NCBI GenBank assembly: GCA_936440205.1
Contig: OW387150.1
Span: forward strand, 18,636,152-18,700,151
DNA: 64,000 bases
From: Lepidonotus clava
Taxonomy: Eukaryota > Annelida > Polychaeta > Phyllodocida > Polynoidae
Reading direction: 5' to 3'
Shown: piece after piece, positions 45,363 through 56,154 of the stretch
Numbering within the stretch: the first letter of the stretch is position 1
How the letters are laid out: every line of letters begins with the position of its first letter
The notes under the pieces: model-generated
Seen by the model: only the letters and a program-made list of their open reading frames with translations
Database searches by the model: none
Told to the model about the DNA's origin: nothing
Position numbers and translations under genes: made by a program

Positions 45363-45608
45363 CTTTCTCTGCCATCTTGTAATATGCATGACTAACAACC
45401 CTTTTTACTGGAGTTGGCTTCGTGCACATTTTGCTCTTCAAGATACAAGGCGGTTGCTTTCTCTTTGGTCTGGCTCCAAATTTTAGGTAAATAAACCCCT
45501 TGCACTTCTGCATACTTTGACACTTGGAAGCGCACTGTTCATGGGACAATTCCAGACTGGCAATGGTGTTTCCTTTACAACTGCCCTTCTTTGAAGTAAA
45601 TTCTTTCT
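45363..45608 (-). CDS. Exon 3: PAN/apple-like domain 1
   Basis: A 246-nt phase 1-1 exon coding about 82 residues. It starts KEFTSKKGSC and ends HAYYKMAEK. Six cysteines are spaced C-x14-C-x3-C-x5-C-x18-C-x6-C; the CASKC helix followed by CKGFIY is characteristic of PAN/apple modules. The acceptor is ttgcag and the donor is AAAG followed by GTATTT. It has no in-frame stop and matches the other three domain exons in length and cysteine pattern while differing widely in sequence. That combination means old duplication with retained coding constraint, not a recent pseudogene copy. It is the first domain after the signal exons. Confidence 0.85.
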
Positions 45609-45609
45609 C

Positions 45610-46330
45610 TGCAATGAAACCAAACATTGCTACAATACTACAAAAAAGAAATTGCTACAATACTTGTTTGTAAGCTGCTTAAGTAAACTGATAGGGAAAG
45701 AATCTGATTTTCGATGCCATACATAATGATGTTCTTATATATACAGATGATTAAACCTGTGTGCTGAAATTAGAATAAACATCAGTTCTGAATCAACTAT
45801 GTTTGGTCATTCATATAAAGTGGGAAACCTAAAGATATCAATATTTGTTCATAATTATAACTTAGAAGAATGCATGTCTTTGACGACTAGGAAAACACTC
45901 TTTCTGGAGAAACACACTTTAATAACCGGGTTTGATTAATCATTAACTTTTTTTAATTTTTATTTTGATTAATCATTTAAAAGGGAAAACTCATTCATCA
46001 ATTCTAAGATTCTGTTTTCGTCTTTTGAAGTCAACAGAAAACCTTGAAAACGACCAGAAAGTGGACAAAAATTGGGTGAATTCATTAAAAGACATGATCA
46101 GAAATATATGCATCATATATATAAACATTTAGATATTGGTCGCAAATAGTACCCAATTTGACCATGAATAGGGCGTTTAATAATTTGAAACTCTGAAACT
46201 CCAGAGAGACATTTAGAATAATCTTACAATGCCATAAAACGTCATGAGAGGAATTCAGTTTGAAAATCATTATTTGGGGTAATTTGAAAAATATCTGAAA
46301 TCAGATAAAAAATCTGAAAACGTACATCCC
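45610..46330. other. No recognised gene or element
   Basis: Intron sequence upstream of PAN1; a decayed linker donor-like cag/gtttaatcatc occurs near 45751 in complement. Confidence 0.3.
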
Positions 46331-46369
46331 TCCTGTGGCAAAATATAGGTTGAAATTTGTTGGAAATCC

Positions 46370-46680
46370 AAGCTTTTTTGGCATTGAATATTCAACTTAT
46401 TTCAACTTGCCAGGGAGCTTGGATTTTCTGGAAATAGCTTAAGCTTGCTGGTATTGGCCGCTTGAATATTCAAGATTATTCATGGAGATTCAGATGTCAG
46501 GTGCAGCTTATACTTACTTGAATTTTCTTGCAGTTTCATGATGGCTTGTATTTTCTGGAATTAACTTGCTGGTATTGGCCGCTTGAATATTCAAGAATAT
46601 CCAAGACATTTCTATTTTCATGAAGTTTATGGTATTTCCAAGCTGCTGCCTGCATATCTAAGAATATTCATATAATCCTA
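46370..46680 (+). repeat. Direct repeat, ~124-bp period
   Basis: cttgctggtattggccgctt followed by gaatattcaaga occurs at about 46444 and 46567; both contain the palindrome cttgaatattcaag. Confidence 0.75.
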
Positions 46681-46799
46681 GCCCTGCCTGACCCTCAGCA
46701 GGGGTCCATATTAAACCTTTTTCTGCACTCAAGTCCATCGGGCTGGTACAGTGGTAGAAGTTAAGTCACACTTTAGTACCCAACAAGACGCTCCGCGTC

Positions 46800-47040
46800 T
46801 CGGCTCAAACAGGGGCCCTTGACGGGGGGGTCCCGATGTCCCCTGTCGAATTTAAGAAAGGCCCCTGTAGCATGTCCTTGTCGCTTATTTATCTCCATGT
46901 CACATACATATCGAATTTAAGAAATGGCAATGTCCCATGTCACTAAGGGTTTAAAGCTGTCTGTCATGTCGTTAAGGCCCCATGTCGCATGTTGATTTTA
47001 AGAAATGGCCATGTCGCCGTGTCAAATTTAGGGGTCCAGA
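46800..47040 (+). repeat. Degenerate cgaatttaagaaa/catgtc repeat
   Basis: gtcgaatttaagaaaggccc, atcgaatttaagaaatggca and tgattttaagaaatggcc recur with gtccatgtc words between. Confidence 0.55.
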
Positions 47041-47730
47041 CCCATCAAACAGGGATCACACAGGGGTGAGCGGGGAAACTCGGCCCGTTTTGGCGCCACA
47101 AATCTCCAATCTCCAAGCAGACCAGGGTGCTGCCCCTCTTTCTGTGCGCCCCTCTCTGCTCAGAGAGTGATGACGCGACCATCGCTGCGATAAGTTCTCA
47201 GTGCTAGGTTATTAGATCTATGGTAGATTATTCGTCTTCCTTTTACCATTGACAACGTCGCAGTGACAACGTTGCCGTGACAACGAGAGACTGGCGGGTT
47301 GGGAGGGACTTGGCAGTCTTAGATCGACTCGACAGGGTTGACTCGGCCGTTGCTATGTTGGTTGCCCTGACGACATTGCAACGGGGACATGCGTTACGCC
47401 CTTGTTGGTCATGTCATGAATTTAGCACAATTTATTGCGCATTGCGATCAAATTTGCTTCTAAACTTATTGTTTTTGGGAAAGGAATATAAAATTGGCAA
47501 ACCTATTACAACCTTGAAAAAAAAGACAATGTTTGAAATTCATCTCTTTTTCATGTGAGTTCCATCCGCTGGATTGCATTTCGGCAGGTACATCTGTTAT
47601 ATGGAAAAGAAGGGGTTTGGGAGGCTGAAACCAGCGAAAAAAACATGGCGGTGCTTGGAGCAAATCTCGTTTCCCATAGCGTTTTTAAGAAGGGGGAATC
47701 AACCATAATAAAAAGAACATAATAATAGTA
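47041..47730. other. No recognised gene
   Basis: CpG-richer between 47230 and 47400, with gacaacgt(t/c)gc words; no domain or splice structure seen. Confidence 0.3.
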
Positions 47731-47830
47731 GAATTATACGAGACTTACCTTGTAAAAGATGAAGTAGAATTATGATTTAACCGAGGACAACACGAAGTGT
47801 TGTAGGGAATAGATGGCCTAAATCAGCTGG
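47731..47830. mobile_element. Solo arm of the DIRS-related hairpin family
   Basis: gaattatacgagacttacct, gatgaagtagaattatgatt and accgaggacaacacgaagtg match one arm of 22971-23335; no second arm present. Confidence 0.65.
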
Positions 47831-48092
47831 TACGTGCCGATGTCACGACTTAAAATACTGGTTGTCCGCCAAATTGGTGATCAATTTATTTCCATCATTA
47901 TTCATAGTGTTGGAATATGCAGAACAAATATCACACCCCGTTCACTTCAAAGAAATTCCATGAACGTTAACAAACCATTATTTATGTTTAGAATTGTTAT
48001 TTCTGATATATATATTATGTTCCTATTTATGTGGTCATAGTTATCATGCCTGCACGTCTTGCAGTCAATGCCCAAATGTGACGATCTTAAGT

Positions 48093-48251
48093 AGATACTG
48101 ACTGGGCTGGGATCCTGGGTGCCGTATTTGGTCGAGGGGAACAGTTCCACAAGGTTCCGCCCTCGGGCCTGATGGCCCTCTGGCGGAACCTTGCGGAACT
48201 GTTCCTCGAGACAAAATACAAGCTACAGGATCCCAGACAAGGTCAGTATCG
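48093..48251. repeat. Foldback hairpin with ~70-base arms
   Basis: Left arm begins atactgactgggctgggatc and includes aggggaacagttccacaagg; the right arm is its near-exact complement. The loop is ctcgggcctgatggccctct. No coding. Confidence 0.85.
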
Positions 48252-48254
48252 TAT

Positions 48255-48995
48255 TTATTTCACCTCCTTTCACACTAATGTGCACTTATTTGCATTATTA
48301 ACCGGTATTTTGCATCATTAACCAGTTTTGTTTACCTGGCCCTACGGCAACCTGGATCGCCCTGGCGTGACGTCACATCAGGGCTATACAGACCCTGTAT
48401 TGCCCGGGCCGGCTCGCAGGTGTTCCTCAGTGTTAAAAGATAGGCGACTTTGTATCGGGGGTGAAAAATAGCCTATTAATTTCTCCTAAATTTGTTTTCC
48501 TTACTTGCCCTTACAAAGGGAAACAATACAAATATGACATACATCCTTTTCATTGTCCCATATTTCTTTCTATGACTGAACTATAACATGCATGGAGCCC
48601 AAGGTTTTACTGAGGGTCCCTAGATTACCCAAGAAGGGGTCCTTACATTTTCCGAGTTACGGGACCAACTAGCCCCTAGATTCAACAACTGAATAGTTTG
48701 ATTGGATACCTACTTTAACCAGGTTGGGGCAACTTTAGAAAGAATGGAACGCTTTAAACTTCATGGATGTAAGTTGGGGACAGTGAAAAAGTCGGAAATA
48801 GCAGTAAGAAAATGTGATCACATCTATAAATGATGTGAAATGTGTTCTAATCATCAAATTTTGAAACAGAATTTTTGTGGTGCTGAGGAGAAAAAAATGG
48901 AAATCCGACAAAAGTCGGAAAACTTGCATCCCTGAAATTTCCAAATTGCAATACATGCTGAAATCTCAGGTCAGGCTGTATAACTACAAGCGGTC
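48255..48995. other. No recognised gene or element
   Basis: Unassigned intron DNA. Confidence 0.3.
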
Positions 48996-49000
48996 TGACC

Positions 49001-49268
49001 CAGGGGTGGACATAAGTCTATAAATCCAGGGGCCAGTCGGGCCCCCAGCTTTCCAAATCTAGGGGCCCGCACCAAAATCTAGGGGCCCTCATATATATAA
49101 TCAGATTGTCTTTGAAAACATTATGTTTTATTGTAAAATATATAGAGATCTGTAATTGTTATCCAAGATTTTATGGGGGCCAGTCGGGCCCCTTGGCCAG
49201 AAAATCTAGGGGCCCGACCTGTTTTTAAGGGTCTCGGGCCCCCGGGCCCGTGGTTCAGTCCACCCCTG
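49001..49268. mobile_element. hAT-like TIR element, 5-bp duplication
   Basis: 268 bp, ends CAGGGGTGGAC / GTCCACCCCTG, flanked by TGACC on both sides. The interior is made of ctaggggcccg/ggggccagtcgggcccc words. Same family as 50311-50746, opposite orientation. Confidence 0.9.
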
Positions 49269-49340
49269 TGACCTGATAAAATTGTCAACTTGATATTCCC
49301 TGCCTTTTACGGGATACGTCTTCCTGCACTGGGCCCACTG

Positions 49341-50093
49341 TTAGACCGTAAAATGAAAATCTCCGATGAAATGTAACTTGACGTAAAATGTAAATGAATT
49401 GACATAATTATAATGTAAATCTGCCCTAAAATTGTAAAGCAATACATGCCTCAGGTCTTACAATACTGGCTTCAAAATTGTGTGCCCAGCACCTTGCAAT
49501 AACTTAGCTTCAGTGACGCCAAGTGAAATGTGTGTTTTGGGCGCAAGACTAATGCACACACAGCTGAGTGCATTCACGACTGGCGCCTAATGATAATATC
49601 CTTAACGTTTAAATCCATATATCGTTGTGTGAAAAAAAAAGGTTTTCTGTGTGAATTTTCATAAACATCTCTTATTTGTCCGCTTTAACATATGAATATC
49701 TGATGCAGAAAAATAATTAGAATGCGTTTTTTGAATTTTCATATTCAAATAGTGAATAATTCACAGAAAGAATGATTTGGAAAGTGAGGAACCTCAACAA
49801 ATTTTCTTAGAATTTAAAAAGAGGCACAGTATTCCCCATCTATAATATTATCTGTCACTGTTACCGGTATCTAAATCCCGTGAAGAAGAAATCAGATTTC
49901 TTGAGCAAAGTTAGATTTTATGCCCCTGTTTATTATCTTTATTTTACGTCAAGTATTCAATTTTAAGATGGCTCAAATTTTCATTTTACGTTGATATGAC
50001 TTACATTTTACATAAAGTTTACATTTTAAGTTGATTTTAATTCAATTTTCCGCTAATTTACATTTTGCATCACATTTACAGTGTACGGTCTAA
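49341..50093. mobile_element. Mutator-like short-TIR element
   Basis: 753 bp with 10-bp ends TTAGACCGTA / TACGGTCTAA. The 9-bp flanks GGCCCACTG and CACCCACTC share CCCACT in register. Both ends repeat acgtaaaatgtaaa / tttacattttac words. No transposase. Confidence 0.55.
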
Positions 50094-50218
50094 CACCCAC
50101 TCTGGAGGCCTGTCGTCTGGTGTGACTACCTTTACTTAGCCCTACTAAGGGAGCAGCACCATCCCACTCCCACCCACATCCTCCCCGTAGTCTTACAAAT
50201 GCACTAGGTACACCTATA

Positions 50219-50310
50219 CAGTGTCCGAAAGTAAGGGTGTGCCATGCACCCGAGCTGCATAATTCTGAGGCAGGGTGCACAATTTTCAAATGTGTGCCGG
50301 GACGAGGGTT
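50219..50310 (+). mobile_element. CAGTGTCCGAAAGTAAG-type element, left end
   Basis: Related to 39321, 53169 and 54302; carries gcacccgagctgc and ggcagggtgcac words. Cut by the insertion at 50311. Confidence 0.45.
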
Positions 50311-50746
50311 CAGGGGTGGACATAACCACGGGCCCGGGGGCCCGAGGCCGTTAAATAGTAGGCCCCTAGAAAATCATGGATAACAATTACAAATTTCAAA
50401 ATATTTTACAATAAGACGTAGTGTTTTTAACCCTTTAAGTACGCCAGATGCCTCAGGGATACATTTGAGGGGGTTTTGATATACCCAGACAGGTCCTTTC
50501 TAGAAAATTTTGGCTTGAATTCTTTTAATTTCATTGTTTTGAGAATTATTGTACATAAGATCCTCTATCAAGCAAAGTCATTCTGATCATTCTCTATAAA
50601 AGACATTTTAAATGGCATGGTTATTCAATAAGACAAGATTGAAAGGGTTTTAAAGACAATCTGACTATATATATGTGAGGGCCCCTAGATTTGGAAAGCT
50701 GGGGGCCCAACTGGCCCCTGGATTTTTAGACTTATGTCTGCCCCTG
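50311..50746. mobile_element. hAT-like TIR element, 5-bp duplication, interrupted
   Basis: Ends CAGGGGTGGACATAA / TTATGTCTGCCCCTG, flanked by GGGTT on both sides. Interrupted by the CCCTTTAAG element at 50431-50647. Confidence 0.9.
50431..50647. mobile_element. piggyBac-like MITE
   Basis: Ends CCCTTTAAGTACGCCAGATG and GAAAGGG. TTAA precedes it at 50427-50430; TTTTAA follows. It shares cagatgcctcag-gatacat with 33788-34146. Confidence 0.65.
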
Positions 50747-50751
50747 GGGTT

Positions 50752-50975
50752 CCTTCAGGAGCCTCCTGGGAAGAATGTGTCCCCAGCAGCCCCTTGCTGT
50801 TTGTAGAAGGCGACAAATGGGGATACCAGACTCAGTAGCTCAACTGGTAGAGTCTCCGTTTTGAGTCTGGGAGGTCTTGTGATTTATCCCTGGCCAAGTC
50901 ACACCAAAGACTTTAACAATGGCAGTGGTCACTGCTCGCCTGGCACTCGGTATAAAGTAAGAACCACGAAAATGT
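50752..50975 (+). mobile_element. tRNA-derived SINE, 5' half, plus orientation
   Basis: Head gactcagtagctcaactggt with a B-box-like region near gtgatttatccctgg, then ctggcactcggtataaagta; stops at aagaaccacgaaaatg without tail. Confidence 0.75.
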
Positions 50976-51070
50976 GTCCCAATAAATTAACTGAAGAATG
51001 CTCCATTTTCTTACCCTAGTGTTTTCTGAACTAATCAATGAAGTTGCAAACTTTCCGGATATTCACTTTT

Positions 51071-51188
51071 CAGAGATGCCACTTCCAACTGATCAAAAAG
51101 TAGGAAAAGTAGGAAACACCTCTCACACTTTTTTTGTGGAAGCAGCTAGGAGGGAAATAACCTTTTGGATTGGATACCTGACACTATT

Positions 51189-51224
<36 letters not shown>

Positions 51225-51550
51225 AAAAAGAGATGCCACTCAAGAATGATGAAAAATCCGGAAAAGTGGGAAGGGCATTTCCGGATTTCCAGTTTAGACA
51301 CTTTAAGGTTGGAAATATTGACCAGAAAACATTAATAATTTATGGTTAAGATGGGGTAGAAAGGGCATCAGACAAAATTAATTTGTAAAGCAAAATTGGT
51401 AATTTTGGTAAAGAAAAACATATTTGTATGTCTATTCTGACCTGGCAAATATCCGGAAATCCGGAAATGGAAGGGAAAACGGCATCTCTGAACAAAAAAG
51501 ATCGGTTGTGCATTTCAAAATCACCAAGAAGTAGGAGATTGACATCTCTG
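51071..51550. mobile_element. hAT-like TIR element, 6-bp duplication, self-nested
   Basis: Ends CAGAGATGCCACTTCC / GACATCTCTG, flanked by ACTTTT on both sides. Contains an A run at 51193-51219, followed by a second element of the same terminal family (51228-51490). Confidence 0.85.
51228..51490. mobile_element. hAT-like TIR element inside 51071-51550
   Basis: 263 bp, ends (A)AGAGATGCCACT / GGCATCTCTG. Flanks AAGAAA and AACAAA match at five of six positions. Interior aatccggaaa words as in 35608-35890. Confidence 0.8.
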
Positions 51551-51709
51551 ACTTTTGTAACTAAACGGCTTAATACATTCACGTGGACAGTTTTATCTTT
51601 TATCCAAAAGGCTTAAATAAGATAATAAAACAAGGTAAAACATATGGACTCCCATTTCTGAAGACAGACAAAACGTGCATGTTATAGGTGGACATAAACA
51701 ACGTCTTAC

Positions 51710-51760
51710 CTTGCTTGGCGGCGTGGGTGCTCTGAATGCCATGGGTTATCATGATGATAC
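51710..51760 (-). CDS. Exon 2: end of signal peptide and mature N-terminus
   Basis: This 51-nt exon lies between a pyrimidine-rich acceptor (tttctgtccaaacag) and a near-consensus donor (CAAG followed by GTAAGACG). It is phase 1 at both ends and encodes IIMITHGIQSTHAAKQ. Joined to exon 1 it completes a hydrophobic core followed by a small-residue stretch (STHAA) suited to signal peptidase cleavage. Joined to PAN1 it gives a Glu junction codon. The exon is too short to stand alone; its support is the quality of both splice sites and the phase match on both sides. Confidence 0.55.
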
Positions 51761-52605
51761 CTGTTTGGACAGAAAACAGAAAATATGCATTGTTAGGTGG
51801 CAACTGGCACACTACAGTTTACAGTAGCAGCATTAATTAATGCACTAACATTACGATCTCACTTTTTTCCATTCAATTTCAAAAGAAAATTTGTTATATT
51901 TGATCTGAGAGTTTCATATGTTGTGCACTTTCTGGACGCACATAATTACCATATGTGCGCCTCGAAGATCATCAATGAACCATTTTAACGTCATGTCACG
52001 TGTAAGAACACTTTTTATCTGTCCAGCATTGGTCCAGAATCAGTCCAAAAATATGAAATTTTGTCAGGCCATTGTCGTTTTTAAATCTGTAGGAATGATT
52101 TTGTATTTCCATTGTTGGCTCTGAAATCGGTTTCAAAATATTGGTTGATATGATCCATGAGCCAATTCCCAACAAAAAATTTGGACTGAGAGTGGACCGA
52201 CAAACTTTTTGGACCGACAACTGTTATCTTCCAATTTGGAGTAACAAATCCTTCCAAAATTCTAATGTTTCTTTATATCATGATTTCAAATCTGTCCCCC
52301 CTCCCAATGGGAAATGATTTTATCCTCGGATCTGGACGAACCTTCAAAACATCTTTTCAAAAAACGCGGAAATGCCTGTATGTTACCTATTACAATCAGG
52401 AAACCCTAGATATAACAGCTAAAACACGTTAGGTTTGGTTATAACAGCTAAAACCTGAGTTCACATTATCCGAGGGCATGGGTCAACCTTTTACAATGCC
52501 GTCTTTGTAGTTATTACATTCAAATAGTAGGCACACAGCTCACGGAATTTTAGAATGCAGACACCCAGACTCATTCCTAGGGATTCGTCAACTGTTACTC
52601 ATTAG

Positions 52606-53160
52606 AAAACCTTGCACATAATTATTCAAATGCCTATTCTTAATTGAATTAGCTTCTCTTGGGTATCCTAAGAATATTCCAAAAGAAAAAGTTTGGAAAA
52701 TGTTGAAGTATTAGTAAACTATAGAGGAAATAAACTAATATTTGGGAATTCCCTAATTTCTGGGCTTGCCAGTACTCCCCTTGCTACGTTATGATAATGC
52801 GATATCCCTTTCAAAAGAACTTGGGAATTTCAGGTAATTGAATGAATTTAGATTAGTAAAATTAGTAAAATCTAATAATATCTTGTATGGGGAAAATAAA
52901 AATATCTTACGCTTATGCTTAATTTACTTTCTATCCAAAGTTGAAGCTTGGGATTCCCTTTTATTGAAAGCTTCAAATTAGTGTTTTTGTGACGTCAACA
53001 ATTTGGGAATTTCCCTTTGGGTTTAAAACACATAAAATAGGCCAGATATTAAAGTCCCATAACTATGATCTTAAATTAGAATATCCTCAAAATATATCTA
53101 GTATCATTAGCTCTTGAAACATTGTTCATGCTCAACGAATTTCATTCAAAAGCTTTCCTT
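52606..53160 (+). repeat. Dispersed internally repetitive element, copy b
   Basis: Collinear with 5165-5760, for example tatttgggaattccctaatt and tcaggtaattgaatgaa. Confidence 0.75.
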
Positions 53161-53168
53161 TAACTTTT

Positions 53169-53289
53169 CAGTGTCCAAAATTAAGCTGCACCTTGCACCC
53201 GCAGAATACACTTTCACAACCGGTGCGCACATTTTCACGGACGGATGCATGACTTTTTGTTGTTGTGTGCATTTCGGTTTCAGCTTCAG
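53169..53289 (+). mobile_element. CAGTGTCCAAAATTAAG-type element, left part
   Basis: Same terminal family as 54302-54514, with gcaccttgcacccgca; right part lost at the 53290 insertion. Confidence 0.45.
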
Positions 53290-53830
53290 CAGGCTAGGAA
53301 AATTCAGCCAAAGTTCTGGTCTTCAGAGGACGACCCTTAGCAAACATCTGGTCGTCCACATACAGCTTAAGTTTTTCCATAATATGAAGAAATATCTTAT
53401 ATGTTTCAGAAACAGTGTTTGAAATTAACTTTTTTTTTGAAGTCAGCCATCAAGGCTGACATTTATGAAAAAGTGTCAGCCCTGACCAAGAATTGTCAGC
53501 CCGGATTTTGCATGATAAAAATATGACCATTAGATTTACAACTAGGTACCTTCAGAAACAGAATTAGGATAATAACTAGATAAGTATCTAGTCACATAAA
53601 AATTTGCCCAAAATTGTCAGCCCTACTCAGGAAATGTCAGCCTGGGGCTGACGGGCTTATGTTAATTTCCAACAATTGTTTCAAAAGGCTATCAGAATAG
53701 ATAGAAAATAATATTTATAGGTAAATATCTTAAGTAAGTGATTCAGAATATCTGGTCGTCACTCATTTTCTGGTCGTCCACACTCATTTTCTGTTTGTCG
53801 AGGACACGCGGACACACAGATTTTCCTACC
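53290..53830. mobile_element. hAT-like TIR element, interrupted
   Basis: Starts CAGGCTAGGAAAATTC and ends gattttcctacc; CTTCAG on both sides. Same family as 34874-35155 (ggtcgtc/gacgac words). Interrupted by another element at about 53413-53678. Confidence 0.75.
53413..53678. mobile_element. TIR element nested in 53290-53830
   Basis: Starts CAGTGTTTGAAATTAAC and ends GTTAATTTCCAACAATTG. The interior repeats gtcagcc(c/t) words. The flanks (TTTCAGAAA, TTTCAAAAG) are only partly alike. Confidence 0.6.
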
Positions 53831-54301
53831 CTTCAGGAACTGCCTCAGGAATAGAGCGCCCTGCCAGCGCTCATGATTTAAAGGGGCTTTCTCGTCCGTG
53901 CGACAGAAAGTGAATGGATACGTTGTAAACTTCTGACATCCGCGCCAAATTGGCAACGTGACCAAGGACATTGCGTAATTACGTTCCAAAAGTGCAAAAG
54001 ACGTCGCCGGCCGTCCTGTCGTTAGCCTTATATCGGCGTATGTAAGCCTGGCAACCCACAGACGAGAATGTCCCTATAAGGCCGTATTCCACATACTGAT
54101 TTTGCTGCCAAATGTGAAAATCGGCAGTGGAAATAATGGTCAAATATAGGTATGTTATATACCAATAGAAAGGTGTTACAATTCTCTTTTGAATGGTATA
54201 ACATTTAAGGTCTCATATCATAATCTCAGAGAAAATCAAGCAAATACGAAATCGGCAGCATCAAATTCAAAATTGGCATGTGGAATACAGGCTTTAGGCT
54301 T

Positions 54302-54514
54302 AAGTGTCGGAAATTAAGAGTTTATCTTGTGCACCCATCGGGTGCATGATTCCTCAAGCTATGCGCCCGAAATTTGGTACATGCACCCTAATATATACCA
54401 GTTATATGAATTATTAAAATTGTGCACAGTCAGGGTGCACACTTCAAAAAATCGCGCACCCGGCCGCGAAAATATGCGCGCCGGGTGCAGGGCGCAGCTT
54501 AATATCCGACACTG
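54302..54514. mobile_element. TIR element, complete copy of the AGTGTCGGAAATTAAG family
   Basis: 213 bp, ends AGTGTCGGAAATTAAG / CTTAATATCCGACACTG. Interior gcacccatcgggtgca and gcgcaccc words. Flanking duplication uncertain (ggctt / gcttt). Confidence 0.7.
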
Positions 54515-54929
54515 GCTTTAGTTAGTACTTTTGGTTACTGTTTTTAATACCTGCAACCATGTGCTGAACATAACTGCGTGGCTAAGAAATTAGAAAAACA
54601 CCCCAAATGCATATATATTATGAATAACTGGCAGGATTCTTCCTAGGCATGTAGGATGTGGGATAACCGCATACAGAATTTAAATCTAGGGGGCCCATGC
54701 AACTGCCCCCTAGATTTTAAAACGTATGTTCACCACTGAATAATTACACCTGTTCGGCTGTTGATTATGATTCAATATGTTGTTGTTTGTTTTTTTTTTG
54801 GGGGGGGGGGGGAGGGGGGGGGGAATGGCAGTGCATCGTCCTACAGTATTACCGTTACTTCTAATAAAAAATTAAATTACAAAAGGGTCCAGAAAAATGT
54901 AGATACTAGAGCTATAGCCTACTTAGCAC

Positions 54930-55860
54930 CTTACCATAGCAATACCAAAGCCCTCGAGAAATATGGTAACAAACTTGAAAATTCCTGATTTTGCCAGGGT
55001 TGAAAGCAGTGATCTGACTATAACTTCTTTAATGTTTAGATTAAAGAAAAACCAATACTACCGTTGGAAAGAGGGGATTTTTCTGAGATAGAAATCTAAG
55101 GTTTTATCAAAACAACAGTTAATTTGATAATTTTCTTGACTGATTATTATAAGAAATGCAGGGTTCTTCCTAGAAAAAAATCTCGAGTATCAAAAGCCCC
55201 ATTTTACTTATGATTAGGGGGGCATTTTATAAACATTGTGGGCTTTTTCAACTATTGTCACATATATTTTCTTAAATTCTAATGCGGGAATGGCCCCCTC
55301 CAAATAGCCCCAATGCGGGAATGAAATTCCTAGTGCGGGAATCCCGCATCCCGCACGTCTAGGAAGAACCCTGGAAATGACATGATATTTTCATTAATTA
55401 GGATTTACCAATGTGGTCCACTTTTTTCATTTTTGTGTGTATTGTCCTAAACTGATAAATTTAAGTTTTTCACCAGTATCTTTGATATGAAAAAATAGGG
55501 CAAATAAATGTGAGATCCGCGCTAGTAATGACCTTTTTAATAATATATGATACATGGGAATCCAATCAGGGAAAGATCCGCGGATTTTAGCCTGAAACTG
55601 GCAGTATAGTAGGGAAAATGTGTCAAAATGGGCCCATTTGGGGGTCCATGCATCTGCTATTGTTTTAATGTAAACTTTATACCAAAATAATCAACTTTTA
55701 TGATATTATATTTTGCCATATTTTAGGTTTGCCAAGTCCGATTTTAAATCTGTTTGAAAATATGAATAGTACTAATTCCGGTAAATCTTATAGGCATTGC
55801 AAAATGACTGAAACTTCAAATTATATTTTGTGTGTGGTATTGCTACTTACCAACACCCAT
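54930..55860 (+). repeat. Dispersed repeat R1, copy b
   Basis: Collinear with 43080-43770 and interrupted by the hAT-like element at 55159-55373. Without that insertion the two copies have similar length. Confidence 0.75.
55159..55373. mobile_element. hAT-like TIR element, 6-bp duplication
   Basis: 215 bp, 16-bp inverted ends CAGGGTTCTTCCTAGA / TCTAGGAAGAACCCTG, flanked by GAAATG on both sides. The right half repeats tgcgggaat words. Family shared with 1-191. Confidence 0.92.
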
Positions 55861-56154
55861 GATCGATTTCCTATGGCCAGTATGTGACCGTCAGGAAAAG
55901 GTTAGGCCAAACTAGGCCTACCATTACCAAATAATACTTTTTTTGCCACACTGATACTGATTGCTGAGGACGTAAGGGACATTTTTGGTAAAAGTTTTGT
56001 ACGTCTGTGGCATGAAATTATTCCTTATTAGGAAGGGTCCCGGATACCGAGTTTCAGATCCTCCAAGGCGTGACGTAACGTAAACGTAACGTATCCCTTT
56101 TCTTAGCTTTTATAGTGTATTTCACAAATATTTCTTTATGAGTGTACTACTTAA

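Noticed and set aside
47277-47558. 93-residue plus-strand frame in a CpG-richer stretch
   Set aside because: No recognisable domain, no splice partner; the CpG words are repeats of gacaacgt.
54786-54825. Gly-rich peptide from a T/G run
   Set aside because: Homopolymer tract; no gene evidence.
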